Source: Chloroflexota bacterium
Lineage (GTDB): Bacteria > Chloroflexota > Anaerolineae > Anaerolineales > UBA4823
Direction of reading: 5' to 3'
Length of the DNA: 49,984 bases
Assembly: GCA_020349245.1 (NCBI GenBank)
Contig: CP070764.1
Span: 975,675 to 1,025,658 of the forward strand
Position numbers and translations under genes: made by a program. Below are positions 25,060-32,834 of the stretch, piece after piece; position 1 is the first letter of the stretch, and each line of letters starts with the position of its first letter. The notes below the pieces were generated by a model. That model searched no databases. It saw only the letters and a list, made by a program, of their open reading frames with translations, and was not told the origin of the DNA.

Positions 25060-25680
25060 TTAATCTCCGGATAAGGATTCCTCGAGACGGGTGTAAATTT
25101 CGTTCAGCTCCAATTGGATCTGGTCTCTCTGTGCGTAATTTTCCTGCAGCATATCTTCGAAAGACGAACGCAAGGAGTCTGGCAAAGTGCCCAGCAAGCG
25201 CTCATTACGAAGGATCTGGGCGTTTTTATGTCCGAGTTTTACTTCCAGGCGATACCGATAGCCTTTGAGGAATTGTTCCCTGTCCATCGGTGGAGAGATA
25301 CTTTCATGACCATTGGTCAATACTTCTGCCACCGTGAGAAGAAAATCCTCTGTATCAACCGGCTTTTCCATGAAGCGAACAGCTCCCAGGCTTAATGCAA
25401 AGTCCTTGTCCTCGGGAGTCACATATGTGGCTGAAAGAAAAATGATCGGGATGTGAGAAGTACCGGGGTCTCGGCGGAGATTATAGGCAAAGGTGTATCC
25501 ATCCATCTTGGGCATCATGATGTCGGTGATTACGAGGGCAGGTTTTTTATGCTGGGCGCTTTGCAGTGCCTCTTCCCCGTTTCGGGCGGTCACTACTGGA
25601 TAACCTTTGAAACGCAAGGTTACGTCTAATAATTCCAGGATATTTGGAACATCTTCTACGACGAGGATAGGATCATTCAT
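25060..25680 (-). CDS. Response regulator, receiver domain with helical tail
   Basis: From ATG 25680 the protein has 206 residues (a TTG at 25722 would add 14). Residues 4-120 are a CheY-type receiver: ILVVEDVPN with the acidic pocket, ALVITDIMMPKMDG with the phosphoacceptor Asp near 53, IIFLSA with the switch Ser, and the conserved Lys in FMEKPVD. The remaining 80 residues are charged helix with no DNA-binding or enzyme motif (QRDQIQLELNEIYTRLEE may be a coiled coil), so it probably acts by protein contact. It is the last gene of a minus-strand unit behind the HD protein. No sensor kinase is nearby. Confidence 0.88.
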   Translation of the reverse strand: MNDPILVVEDVPNILELLDVTLRFKGYPVVTARNGEEALQSAQHKKPALVITDIMMPKMDGYTFAYNLRRDPGTSHIPIIFLSATYVTPEDKDFALSLGAVRFMEKPVDTEDFLLTVAEVLTNGHESISPPMDREQFLKGYRYRLEVKLGHKNAQILRNERLLGTLPDSLRSSFEDMLQENYAQRDQIQLELNEIYTRLEESLSGD

Positions 25681-25731
25681 CCCGAATATTCTAGCCGTAT
25701 TTGGTGATGATCCAATCGACAAAAATGAAAG

Positions 25732-26373
25732 TTATTTTTCTGTTCGTTCTTCGGCAGCTAGCCTTTCGAAGTATTCAGTCATGAATTGATGACGGTCCTC
25801 GGCGATCTCGCGTGCAGTAGCTGTGAAAAGAATATCTTTGATTTTGCTTAATTTGAACAGGAATTCGTGATACGAGGAGTGAGGTTCACCGGGTTCTTTT
25901 TCACCGCTGGCTAAAAATCGAGGGGAAGGCTCAGCATAAATCGGTTGGTTGACAACGACATCAAATGCAACGGTTCTGGCAACGCCAATCGCGCCGATCA
26001 CATCCAGCTTGTCTGCATCAAACAAAATCTTTGCTTCGAGTGTTTGCGGTGATTCAGTGTTGTCACGGAATCGATGAGCACGGATGCAATGCTGGACGGC
26101 TTCAATCCGTTTTTGATCCCAGCCTTCGTCGAGCAGAACCTCCCGGGCAAAATCGGCAGAGGCGTGATGGTGCTCCTGCCGACCAGCTTCTCCACCTTCA
26201 GTTTGACTGCCTTGAGCATCGTGGAGAAGGGCTGCGGCTCGAACGATCTCCAAATTAGCGCCTTCGATAAGCGCAAGCTTCTCCGCCATTCTATACACGC
26301 GCAGGATGTGGTCGAATCCATGCACAGGATCGTATCCTGGATACCAATCTCGAGCGGTTTCAATGTTAGGCAT
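25732..26373 (-). CDS. HD-domain phosphohydrolase
   Basis: The 213-residue protein shows the HD metal motifs: GFDHILRVYRMAE (first His), AALLHDAQG (His-Asp pair near 49-50), HHHASADFA and FDADKLDVIGAIGVAR (last Asp). The spacing resembles the YedJ group of soluble nucleotide or phosphate hydrolases. It is not an HD-GYP protein, since GYP is absent. The gene starts 9 bases after the hutI stop and ends 9 bases before the longest possible start of the response regulator, so the three are probably one transcript. The substrate is unknown. Confidence 0.85.
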   Translation of the reverse strand: MPNIETARDWYPGYDPVHGFDHILRVYRMAEKLALIEGANLEIVRAAALLHDAQGSQTEGGEAGRQEHHHASADFAREVLLDEGWDQKRIEAVQHCIRAHRFRDNTESPQTLEAKILFDADKLDVIGAIGVARTVAFDVVVNQPIYAEPSPRFLASGEKEPGEPHSSYHEFLFKLSKIKDILFTATAREIAEDRHQFMTEYFERLAAEERTEK

Positions 26374-26382
26374 ATGAATTTT

Positions 26383-27639
26383 TCATGATTGAGGTGAAAC
26401 TCCTGCAACCACCTCGCCCTTCTTAATCACCGTTTTTACCAGGTTTGTGCCGAAGCGGTAACCCAGGTGCTGATAGTGCGGGATTTCCAGGATCAGGACA
26501 TCAGCTTGCTTTCCAGGTTCAAGAGAGCCAATTCGATCAGCGCGATTAATTGCAGCGGCAGCGTTGATGGTCGCGGCTGCGATGGCTTGCGCCGGAGTGA
26601 GCTTCATGTATCGGCAGGCAAGGGCGATGACAAACTGCATGTTCTCACACCAGGCTGTCCCAGGATTTAAATCCGTTGCCAAGGCCAAAATCCCACCTGC
26701 TTCAAGGATAGCCGTGGCTGGGGTATAGTGTTTTTCTGCGAGACCGAAAGGGGTATTCGGTAAGGCGATGGCGACTGTATCGCTGGCGGCGAGCACCCTA
26801 ATGTCATCTGAGGAAGTGGCGACCAAATGATCCGCTGAAACAGCCTGCAGCTCCGCGGCCAAAGCGGCGCCACCCAGGTTGTCAAATTCATCGGCGTGGA
26901 TCTTGAGGGGGAAACCCAAGTGCCTGGCTTTGATCAATATTTGCCGGGATTGATCCAGGTTGAAAGCACCAGTTTCGCAAAATACGTCGACAAACGGCAG
27001 CTGCCGATCGGCAGGCCACCAAGCATGCACTTCAGGTAGCATCTCTTCACAGATATGATCTGTATAACCCTGGGGATTGTCTTTAAATTCCGGGGCAATA
27101 GCATGGGCACCCAGAAAAGTGATCGCCAATTCAAGCGGGCCTTCTTCATCCAGGGTGATCAGCGCTTGGAGCATGCGCAGCTCGGAATCTATCTCCAACC
27201 CGTATCCCGTTTTAGCTTCGGCTGTAGTTGTGCCGTGGCGTAGCATAGAATTCAGGCGTGGGCGAGTGTCGGTGAGCAAAGAGTCAGGAGTAGCAGCGCG
27301 AGTCGCTCGCACGGTTGAAAGTATCCCACCACCCGCAGCCAGTATTTCCAGATACGTTTTGCCCTTCAGGCGCAATTCGAATTCTTCAGCCCGGTCCCCA
27401 GCCCAGATAAGATGAGTATGTGGATCGACGAATCCTGGCATGACGACGCAATTCGTGGCATCGATATGTTCCTCATCAGGGTAGGCTGCCCGCAGCTCTT
27501 CAACGGGACCGAGCTCAACAATTCGACCACCGTGAATCAATATGGCGCTGTCCTGGAATATCCCCAGTTCGCCCAGGTCAGACCCTCTTTGTGGACCACC
27601 AGCCAAGGTCAGTATTTGTGCAGCAGAATGGATCAGCAT
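26383..27639 (-). CDS. hutI: Imidazolonepropionase (HutI)
   Basis: The start is placed at ATG 27639 (MLIHSAAQI); an in-frame TTG at 27660 is possible but poorer. The 418 residues show HutI amidohydrolase motifs: VMPGFVDPHTHLIWAGDR with the metal HxH, EAKTGYGL, LKIHADEFDNLGGAALAAEL with a further metal His, and ALATDLNPGT with the metal Asp. HutI opens 4-imidazolone-5-propionate to N-formimino-glutamate in histidine breakdown. The other hut genes (hutH, hutU, hutG) are not in this window. It leads a minus-strand unit with the HD protein and response regulator. Confidence 0.92.
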   Translation of the reverse strand: MLIHSAAQILTLAGGPQRGSDLGELGIFQDSAILIHGGRIVELGPVEELRAAYPDEEHIDATNCVVMPGFVDPHTHLIWAGDRAEEFELRLKGKTYLEILAAGGGILSTVRATRAATPDSLLTDTRPRLNSMLRHGTTTAEAKTGYGLEIDSELRMLQALITLDEEGPLELAITFLGAHAIAPEFKDNPQGYTDHICEEMLPEVHAWWPADRQLPFVDVFCETGAFNLDQSRQILIKARHLGFPLKIHADEFDNLGGAALAAELQAVSADHLVATSSDDIRVLAASDTVAIALPNTPFGLAEKHYTPATAILEAGGILALATDLNPGTAWCENMQFVIALACRYMKLTPAQAIAAATINAAAAINRADRIGSLEPGKQADVLILEIPHYQHLGYRFGTNLVKTVIKKGEVVAGVSPQS

Positions 27640-27734
27640 GAGATATATTTGCTCGATCAATAGTGGCTTGAGAGCAATTTTACCACTCGCGATTTGAAAC
27701 CCTGCGATTTGATGTAGCTATCAGGGCGAGTGGT

Positions 27735-27762
27735 TTGAAAATAATTAAACTAACATTATCTA
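27735..27762 (+). promoter_or_regulatory. Possible promoter of fumarase/aspartase gene
   Basis: TTGAAA (27735-27740), a 16-base spacer and TATCTA (27757-27762) lie about 50 bases before the GGAGG-ATG of the next gene. Confidence 0.45.
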
Positions 27763-27812
27763 ATTTGAACAGAAGCGGTTACAATTTTAAATATCAAACG
27801 GAGGTCAGCAAA

Positions 27813-29249
27813 ATGAATCAAGAGACAAGGCTAGAAAGAGATTCGCTGGGGACAGTTAAGGTACCAGAGGGAGCACTTTACGGGGCTCAGACCCAGCGAG
27901 CAGTAGATAATTTTCCTGTTTCCGGGATGCGTCCCTGGAGAGCATTTATCTGGTCTATGGCGATAATCAAGCTGTCCGCGGCTGAAGTGAATAATGAATT
28001 AGGATTGCTGGATGATCAATATGCCAAGGCAATCATAAAAGCTGCAGGGGAAGTAGCGGAAGGGAAATGGGATGAACAGTTTGTAGTCGATCCTTTCCAG
28101 GCTGGTGCCGGAACGAGCCATAACATGAACATGAACGAAGTTATCGCTAATCGAGCCACGCAGATCCTGGGTGGTGGATTAGGGGAGTACCTGGTAAATC
28201 CAAACGATCACGTCAATATGGCACAATCCACGAATGACACCATTCCGACCGCGATCCGTTTAGGCTGCTTGTGGCGATTTGATGAGCTTCTCAAGGTGAC
28301 CGAGAATTTAGGTCTTGCACTGCGGGAGAAAGCCGTTGAATTCGATAACATCCTAAAGTCTGGACGGACCCACCTGCAGGATGCAGTTCCGGTCCGCCTG
28401 GGGCAAGAATTTGGGGCTTATGCCAGGGCGGTTGAACGGGACACCGAGCGGATCCGCAGGTCCGCTCAAGGCCTTCGCCGCCTGGGGATCGGTGGCACTG
28501 CAACTGGCAGCGGTTTGAACGCCCACCCCGAGTATCACCCACGCATGGTTGAGAAATTGAGTCAGCTCACAGGTTTGGAATTGTCCGAATCTGATGATTT
28601 GTTCGAAAGTATGCAGTCGATGGCGGATGTGGCTGATTTTTCAGCTTCGATCAGAACACTGGCAATCACCTTAACTCGTATTGCTAACGATTTTCGTCTG
28701 CTCTCATCTGGTCCAGCAACAGGACTGGATGAGCTGCGATTGCCAGCTGTCCAACCCGGCTCAAGCATCATGCCCGGAAAAGTAAATCCTGTTCTGGCCG
28801 AAATGCTGAATATGGCCATGTTCCATGTCCAGGGTTGTGACCACACGATCGCCTTGTCAGCCCAGGCAGGACAGCTGGAGCTCAATGTAATGATGCCGAT
28901 CATCGCTCACAATATTTTTGAGATAATGCAGGTAATGATTGGCTCGGTAAGCGCATTCACAGAAAAGTGTGTGGTCGGGTTGCAGGCTAATGCGGATAAG
29001 GCTCAGGGCTGGTTAGACAAAAATGTAATTGTGGTGACCGCCTTGAATCCACTGATTGGCTATAGGGCTGGTGCAGATCTGGTGAAAGAAGCCTTGGCTT
29101 CAAATCGAACGATTCGCGATGTGGCAATTGAAAAAGCGATGTCGGGGAGCTTGATCTCAGTCAAAGAACAGCGAGCATTGAAACCCGAAGAAGTTGAGTC
29201 TACCCTCAACGATCTGAGACGATTGACGGAGGGAGGCTTGATCGCTTGA
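27813..29249 (+). CDS. Class II fumarase / aspartase family lyase
   Basis: The start is set at ATG 27813 because GGAGGT (27800-27805) lies just upstream; a longer frame from 27735 would include the likely promoter. The 478 residues hold the superfamily motifs: FQAGAGTSHNMNMNEVIANR, QSTNDTIPTAIRL, SGRTHLQDAVPV and the signature loop GSSIMPGKVNPVLAEML. Class II fumarase (fumarate to malate) and aspartase (aspartate to fumarate plus ammonia) share all of these. PGKVNP and GGTATGSGLNAHPEY look fumarase-like, while RLGQEFGAYARAVERD and AQAGQLELNVMMP look aspartase-like. I therefore leave the reaction open between the two. It is a single gene, convergent with ppgK. Confidence 0.85.
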   Translation: MNQETRLERDSLGTVKVPEGALYGAQTQRAVDNFPVSGMRPWRAFIWSMAIIKLSAAEVNNELGLLDDQYAKAIIKAAGEVAEGKWDEQFVVDPFQAGAGTSHNMNMNEVIANRATQILGGGLGEYLVNPNDHVNMAQSTNDTIPTAIRLGCLWRFDELLKVTENLGLALREKAVEFDNILKSGRTHLQDAVPVRLGQEFGAYARAVERDTERIRRSAQGLRRLGIGGTATGSGLNAHPEYHPRMVEKLSQLTGLELSESDDLFESMQSMADVADFSASIRTLAITLTRIANDFRLLSSGPATGLDELRLPAVQPGSSIMPGKVNPVLAEMLNMAMFHVQGCDHTIALSAQAGQLELNVMMPIIAHNIFEIMQVMIGSVSAFTEKCVVGLQANADKAQGWLDKNVIVVTALNPLIGYRAGADLVKEALASNRTIRDVAIEKAMSGSLISVKEQRALKPEEVESTLNDLRRLTEGGLIA

Positions 29250-29313
29250 GTTAATTTAGATGAATTTGCGGGAAAGAAGAGCCTGGAAAAGGGGCAGCTC
29301 CAAAAAAGGAGGG

Positions 29314-30054
29314 TTACTTCCCATATTTGCAAGCCCCAACCGCAGCCCCGATGATCCCGGCCTCGTTCAACATCAGGGCAGGAACGACTTCCGCCTGGAC
29401 GGTGAGATAAGGAAAGAATCGTTCGTGTTTCTTGCTTATGCCTCCCCCAAGGATGATCAGATCTGGCCAGAATAATTTCTCCATGGTGTGCAGATACTGG
29501 TCAATACGTTGCCCCCATTTTTTCCAAGAAAGTTTCTCCCGTTTGCGTGCAGCATCGGAGGCGTACCATTCCGCATCGGCGCCTTTCATTTCCAGGTGTC
29601 CGAACTCGCAATTGGGAAGCAGCTGCCCATTGGTAAAGAGTGCGGTGCCCAATCCCGTGCCAATGGTCACCATGAGTACCACTCCCTGACGGTTTTTTCC
29701 AGCACCAAATGCCATTTCTGCCAGACCTGCTGCATCTGCATCATTGATCATACAGGTTTTGTGACCGGTGACGGTCTTGATAAACTTGGCGGCATCCAAT
29801 CCAATCCAATCCTTGTGAATATTCGCAGCTGTCAGAGTCACCCCTTTTCGCACTACTCCTGGAAAACCCACACCTAACCGACCTTTCCACCTGAAATGAT
29901 CAGCAATATCTGATACAGTCTCGGCGACAGCCTGCGGCTTGGCCGGGGAAGGTGTTGCTAAGCGGTAACGATTATCCAGCAGATTTCCAGTATCTGTATC
30001 TACGGGAGCACCTTTTATTCCCGATCCACCGATATCTATGCCGAGAACTTCCAT
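29314..30054 (-). CDS. ppgK: Polyphosphate glucokinase (ROK family)
   Basis: The 246-residue protein matches polyphosphate glucokinase: N-terminal [33 protein letters not shown] with the catalytic Asp, [12 protein letters not shown], the glucose-binding CEFGHLEM, and the C-terminal [20 protein letters not shown] and [19 protein letters not shown] typical of this subgroup rather than ATP-only ROK kinases. It phosphorylates glucose to glucose-6-phosphate using polyphosphate, and often ATP too. A strong AGGAGG site precedes the ATG at 30054. It is divergent from padR, so the padR operator region may also influence it. Confidence 0.88.
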   Translation of the reverse strand: MEVLGIDIGGSGIKGAPVDTDTGNLLDNRYRLATPSPAKPQAVAETVSDIADHFRWKGRLGVGFPGVVRKGVTLTAANIHKDWIGLDAAKFIKTVTGHKTCMINDADAAGLAEMAFGAGKNRQGVVLMVTIGTGLGTALFTNGQLLPNCEFGHLEMKGADAEWYASDAARKREKLSWKKWGQRIDQYLHTMEKLFWPDLIILGGGISKKHERFFPYLTVQAEVVPALMLNEAGIIGAAVGACKYGK

Positions 30055-30139
30055 TGGATTCCTCCTGGAAAGATTTTTATCCTACTTTGTTTGGGAACCT
30101 CACCTAATCGAGATTATAACCGGAATGGGTAAGCCAATC

Positions 30140-30167
30140 TTGACAAAAAATTAGTTCAAGATATACT
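30140..30167 (+). promoter_or_regulatory. Promoter of padR-modA-modB
   Basis: TTGACA (30140-30145), a perfect -35 box, a 16-base spacer and TATACT (30162-30167) form a strong promoter. The -10 box lies inside the left arm of the palindromic operator. The expected start, about 30174, leaves a leader of only some 15 bases. Confidence 0.75.
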
Positions 30168-30188
30168 CACTCAGTGAGTATATCTTGA
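30156..30188. promoter_or_regulatory. Perfect palindromic operator, probable PadR site
   Basis: Bases 30156-30171 and 30173-30188 are exact 16-base inverted arms around one central C; the core is ATATACTCACT / AGTGAGTATAT. It overlaps the -10 box and ends one base before the padR ATG, the classic placement for self-repression. PadR dimers typically bind such inverted repeats. Confidence 0.85.
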
Positions 30189-30189
30189 T

Positions 30190-30741
30190 ATGACAGCTAT
30201 AAAAGTTGGGTCGCTCTCACCAGAATTTGCCATCCTGGGAATGTTATCTCTTGGGGTTGGTCACGGCTATGAAATATACCAAAAGCTTTCCAGCGATCTC
30301 GGTCAGGTTTGGCACCTGAGGCAGAGCCAAATTTACAGCATTTTGAACCGTTTGGAGGGGAGAGGTTTTATTCAAGGTACACTGCTCGAACAGCGCAAAC
30401 TACCCGCCAAGCGTTTATTCAAGCTTACAGATTCAGGACAAGATCGATTCAAGGAATGGCTTTACTCCCCGAGCCGATCAAGCGTGCGGGCAATCCGGGT
30501 TGAATTCACCACACGCCTGTATTTTGCTTTGGCGATGGATCCAGGCCAGGCGGAAAAACTCATTGACCAGCAGATCGAAGAAACCAAAGCTGGATTAAAA
30601 CGGTTGAAGGTGCGCCGAGATTCACTTCCTGAAGATCAGATGTTTAACTATCTCGGGATCGACCTGCGAATACGGCAGTTAAACTCGATTCTCGATTGGC
30701 TGGAAACCTGTCATGAGATCCGAAAGCACTATTCTAATTGA
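30190..30741 (+). CDS. PadR-family transcriptional regulator
   Basis: The 183-residue protein has the PadR winged helix at 10-85 (FAILGMLSLGVGHGYEIYQK, then QSQIYSILNRLEGRGFIQG) and a C-terminal helical dimerisation region with a VirR4-like helix (EKLIDQQIEETKAGLKRLK). It is probably a repressor that binds the 33-base palindrome just upstream. No ribosome binding site precedes the ATG at 30190 because the palindrome occupies that place, so translation may start on a very short leader. modA follows after 12 bases, so the regulator and the transporter genes share a transcript. Its inducer may be the transported anion or an unrelated compound. Confidence 0.88.
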   Translation: MTAIKVGSLSPEFAILGMLSLGVGHGYEIYQKLSSDLGQVWHLRQSQIYSILNRLEGRGFIQGTLLEQRKLPAKRLFKLTDSGQDRFKEWLYSPSRSSVRAIRVEFTTRLYFALAMDPGQAEKLIDQQIEETKAGLKRLKVRRDSLPEDQMFNYLGIDLRIRQLNSILDWLETCHEIRKHYSN

Positions 30742-30753
30742 GGATCCATCAAG

Positions 30754-31587
30754 GTGAAAGCGCGTATCCGCAAATTAATGTTGTTTATCCTTCTCCTGTC
30801 TTGGTCGCTGGTTGCATGTCAGGGAGATGCAAACCCAAGATCAAGAAATAAAGTCGATCGCGATATGATAACCGTCTTTGCTGCAGCTTCACTCGCTGAA
30901 GCAATGAACCAGGTGGCAACACAATTCGAGGCCACTCATCCCGGGATAGAAGTAATAATTAATTTCGCAGGTTCACAGCAGTTGGCACACCAACTTTTCC
31001 AGGGGGCATCGGCAGATGTTTTTGCAAGCGCAGATAAGCAGCAGATGGAGAATGTTATCCATGCAGGGAGAGTCAACCCTGGTTCAGAGCAGGTTTTCAT
31101 CAACAATCGACTCACGATTGTTCTGCCCGGGGATAACCCTGGAGATGTTTACAGGTTTACAGATCTCAGCCGCCCGGGACTGCATGTTCTGCTGGCAAAC
31201 GAGGCTGTCCCGGTAGGGCGATATTCCCTGGAAGTGTTAGAAAGAGCCAGTAAGCAACCTGAATTTGGAGAGGATTTCAAAGACGAAGTGTTACTGAACG
31301 TGGTTTCATACGAGGAGAACGTGCGCGCCGTATTGACGAAAATCATCTTGGGAGAAGCAGATGCGGGTATTGTATACCAGAGTGATATTGTGGGGGCTGC
31401 GCGTGATGACCTGATCCAGCTGGAAATTCCTGAGAGCATTAATGTTATTGCCAGCTATTATGTTGCCCCGCTCATTGACAGTCACAATCCTGAACTTGGA
31501 ATGGATTTTATCCGTGCCTTGCTTTCACCAGAAGGACGCAAAACACTGGGAGAATTTGGTTTTAGCTATGAAGGTCAGCATGAATAA
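30754..31587 (+). CDS. modA: Molybdate ABC transporter substrate-binding lipoprotein
   Basis: The 277-residue protein has a lipoprotein signal (hydrophobic 8-20, lipobox LVAC with Cys22) and the ModA fold: ITVFAAASLAEAMNQV with the oxyanion-binding Ser, NFAGSQQLAHQL with the second Ser, ADVFASADKQQM, and ANEAVPVGRYSLEVL and GEADAGIVYQSD near the hinge. It captures molybdate or tungstate outside the inner membrane. The GTG start at 30754 follows GAGGA (30740-30744). It sits between padR and modB, overlapping modB by 8 bases. Molybdate versus tungstate cannot be told from the sequence. Confidence 0.9.
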   Translation: MKARIRKLMLFILLLSWSLVACQGDANPRSRNKVDRDMITVFAAASLAEAMNQVATQFEATHPGIEVIINFAGSQQLAHQLFQGASADVFASADKQQMENVIHAGRVNPGSEQVFINNRLTIVLPGDNPGDVYRFTDLSRPGLHVLLANEAVPVGRYSLEVLERASKQPEFGEDFKDEVLLNVVSYEENVRAVLTKIILGEADAGIVYQSDIVGAARDDLIQLEIPESINVIASYYVAPLIDSHNPELGMDFIRALLSPEGRKTLGEFGFSYEGQHE

Positions 31588-32410
31588 TCGAGAGATCCGC
31601 AAATCACCCCCAGCTCCCCCAGCAAAAATAAAACTGAGTGGCTTATGGCGAGTGATGAGCCTGCCGATGTTGATCTTCTTGAGTGTCCCGATTGTGGCTC
31701 TATTCCTGCGCACATCACCATCGAGCCTGGTTGAAAACCTGCGTCAGCCGAGTGTATTGCAGGCGATCGGATTGAGTCTGGCCACAACCCTGGTATCAAC
31801 TTTGATCATCATCCTGGCAGGCACGCCCCTGGCTTATGCTCAAGCTCGAGGGCAGTTCCACTTCAGCCGCCTGATCGATACCTTGATCGATCTACCCTTG
31901 GTCTTACCCCCGGCGGTTGCTGGGGTCGCCTTGCTGATGGCTTTTGGGCGGCGAGGGCTTTTTGGAGAAATATTAAGCGACCTGGGCATCCATATTGCCT
32001 TCACGCCTCTGGCAGTGATACTTGTCCAGGTATTCGTCGCGGCACCTTTTTATATCAAATCGGCTTCCCTGGGTTTTTCCAACATCGACCAGGAATTAGA
32101 ACAGTCAGCAGCTTTAGATGGCGCCAGCAGTCCGCAAGTATTTCGATTTTTGACCATCCCCTTGTCCTGGTCCGCATTACTCGGGGGCAGCGTTATGAGC
32201 TGGGCACGAGCGTTGGGCGAATTTGGGGCCACCATAATTTTCGCTGGAAATTTCCCCGGCCGAACGCAAACCATGCCCCTCGCAATTTATATTGGCTTTG
32301 AACTCGACCTGGATATCGCCCTGACGCTTTCCGTAATTCTGATTCTGCTCTCATTTTTAGCGCTGCTTATCGCAAAAAATATACTTCAGCGTGATTGGAT
32401 GAGCAGTTGA
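31580..32410 (+). CDS. modB: Molybdate ABC transporter permease
   Basis: The start is placed at ATG 31580 (276 residues), overlapping the end of modA, with AAGGT at 31571-31575; the longer frame from 31442 is an overlap. About six membrane helices span 22-270. The ABC coupling motif is clear (EQSAALDGASSPQVFRFLTI), followed by ARALGEFGATIIFAGNF, a ModB signature. It forms the membrane channel for molybdate uptake. No ATPase gene (modC) follows, because ileS comes next, so the energy subunit must be encoded elsewhere. Confidence 0.9.
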   Translation: MNNREIRKSPPAPPAKIKLSGLWRVMSLPMLIFLSVPIVALFLRTSPSSLVENLRQPSVLQAIGLSLATTLVSTLIIILAGTPLAYAQARGQFHFSRLIDTLIDLPLVLPPAVAGVALLMAFGRRGLFGEILSDLGIHIAFTPLAVILVQVFVAAPFYIKSASLGFSNIDQELEQSAALDGASSPQVFRFLTIPLSWSALLGGSVMSWARALGEFGATIIFAGNFPGRTQTMPLAIYIGFELDLDIALTLSVILILLSFLALLIAKNILQRDWMSS

Positions 32411-32435
32411 CCGCGCTGGCAACTTATGGCATAAT
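32407..32435 (+). promoter_or_regulatory. Promoter of ileS leader
   Basis: TTGACC (32407-32412), a 17-base spacer and CATAAT (32430-32435) lie across the modB stop codon. The predicted start is about 32442, just before the T-box leader. Confidence 0.7.
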
Positions 32436-32460
32436 TTTTTTAATTGATTCACAATCAGCT

Positions 32461-32760
32461 GTGATGGAAACGAGTAAGCTTACTTGAGCTGTCAGCGAAC
32501 TTGGGAACGGTGCGAGCCAAGGCAGAAGAGTGAGCCGAAAATCCTTCCGGAGCTGCGAGCCGAACGTGGTATCTGACCACAATTAAGTGAGCCGGACTCA
32601 TCAACCGTTAACCCTGATGCGAGTATAAGTCTTTCCTTTTTCATTTTTCTGGACCGTACTCGGCAGAGGTGTTCACATTTATGTGGAAACCAGGGTGGTA
32701 TCGCGGGAGATTATGAAACTTACTCTCGTCCCTGTCCAGGGACGAGAGTTGTTGTTCTAA
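32461..32760 (+). promoter_or_regulatory. T-box riboswitch (isoleucine) with attenuator
   Basis: The leader has the parts of a T-box. Stem I base GGAA (32466-32469) pairs with TTCC (32545-32548). The AGTA box lies at 32473-32476, an apical hairpin CTTGG/CCAAG at 32500-32521, and the specifier ATC (isoleucine) at 32541-32543. The T-box proper, AGGGTGGTATCGCGGG, is at 32692-32707. A 12-bp terminator stem follows at 32722-32733 with 32738-32749, plus TTGTTGTTCT. Uncharged tRNA-Ile should stabilise the antiterminator and allow ileS transcription. Confidence 0.92.
32722..32760 (+). terminator. T-box attenuator terminator
   Basis: ACTCTCGTCCCT (32722-32733) pairs with AGGGACGAGAGT (32738-32749) over a GTCC loop, followed by a T-rich run. 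The left arm's TCGTCCCT is also the partner of the T-box AGGG, giving the two alternative folds. Confidence 0.9.
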
Positions 32761-32834
32761 TCATCGAGAACCCCCTGATCTCTTAACCTGCAGTACGAAA
32801 TCCGGATACGACTCGATTATTCTACGAGGTAAAT

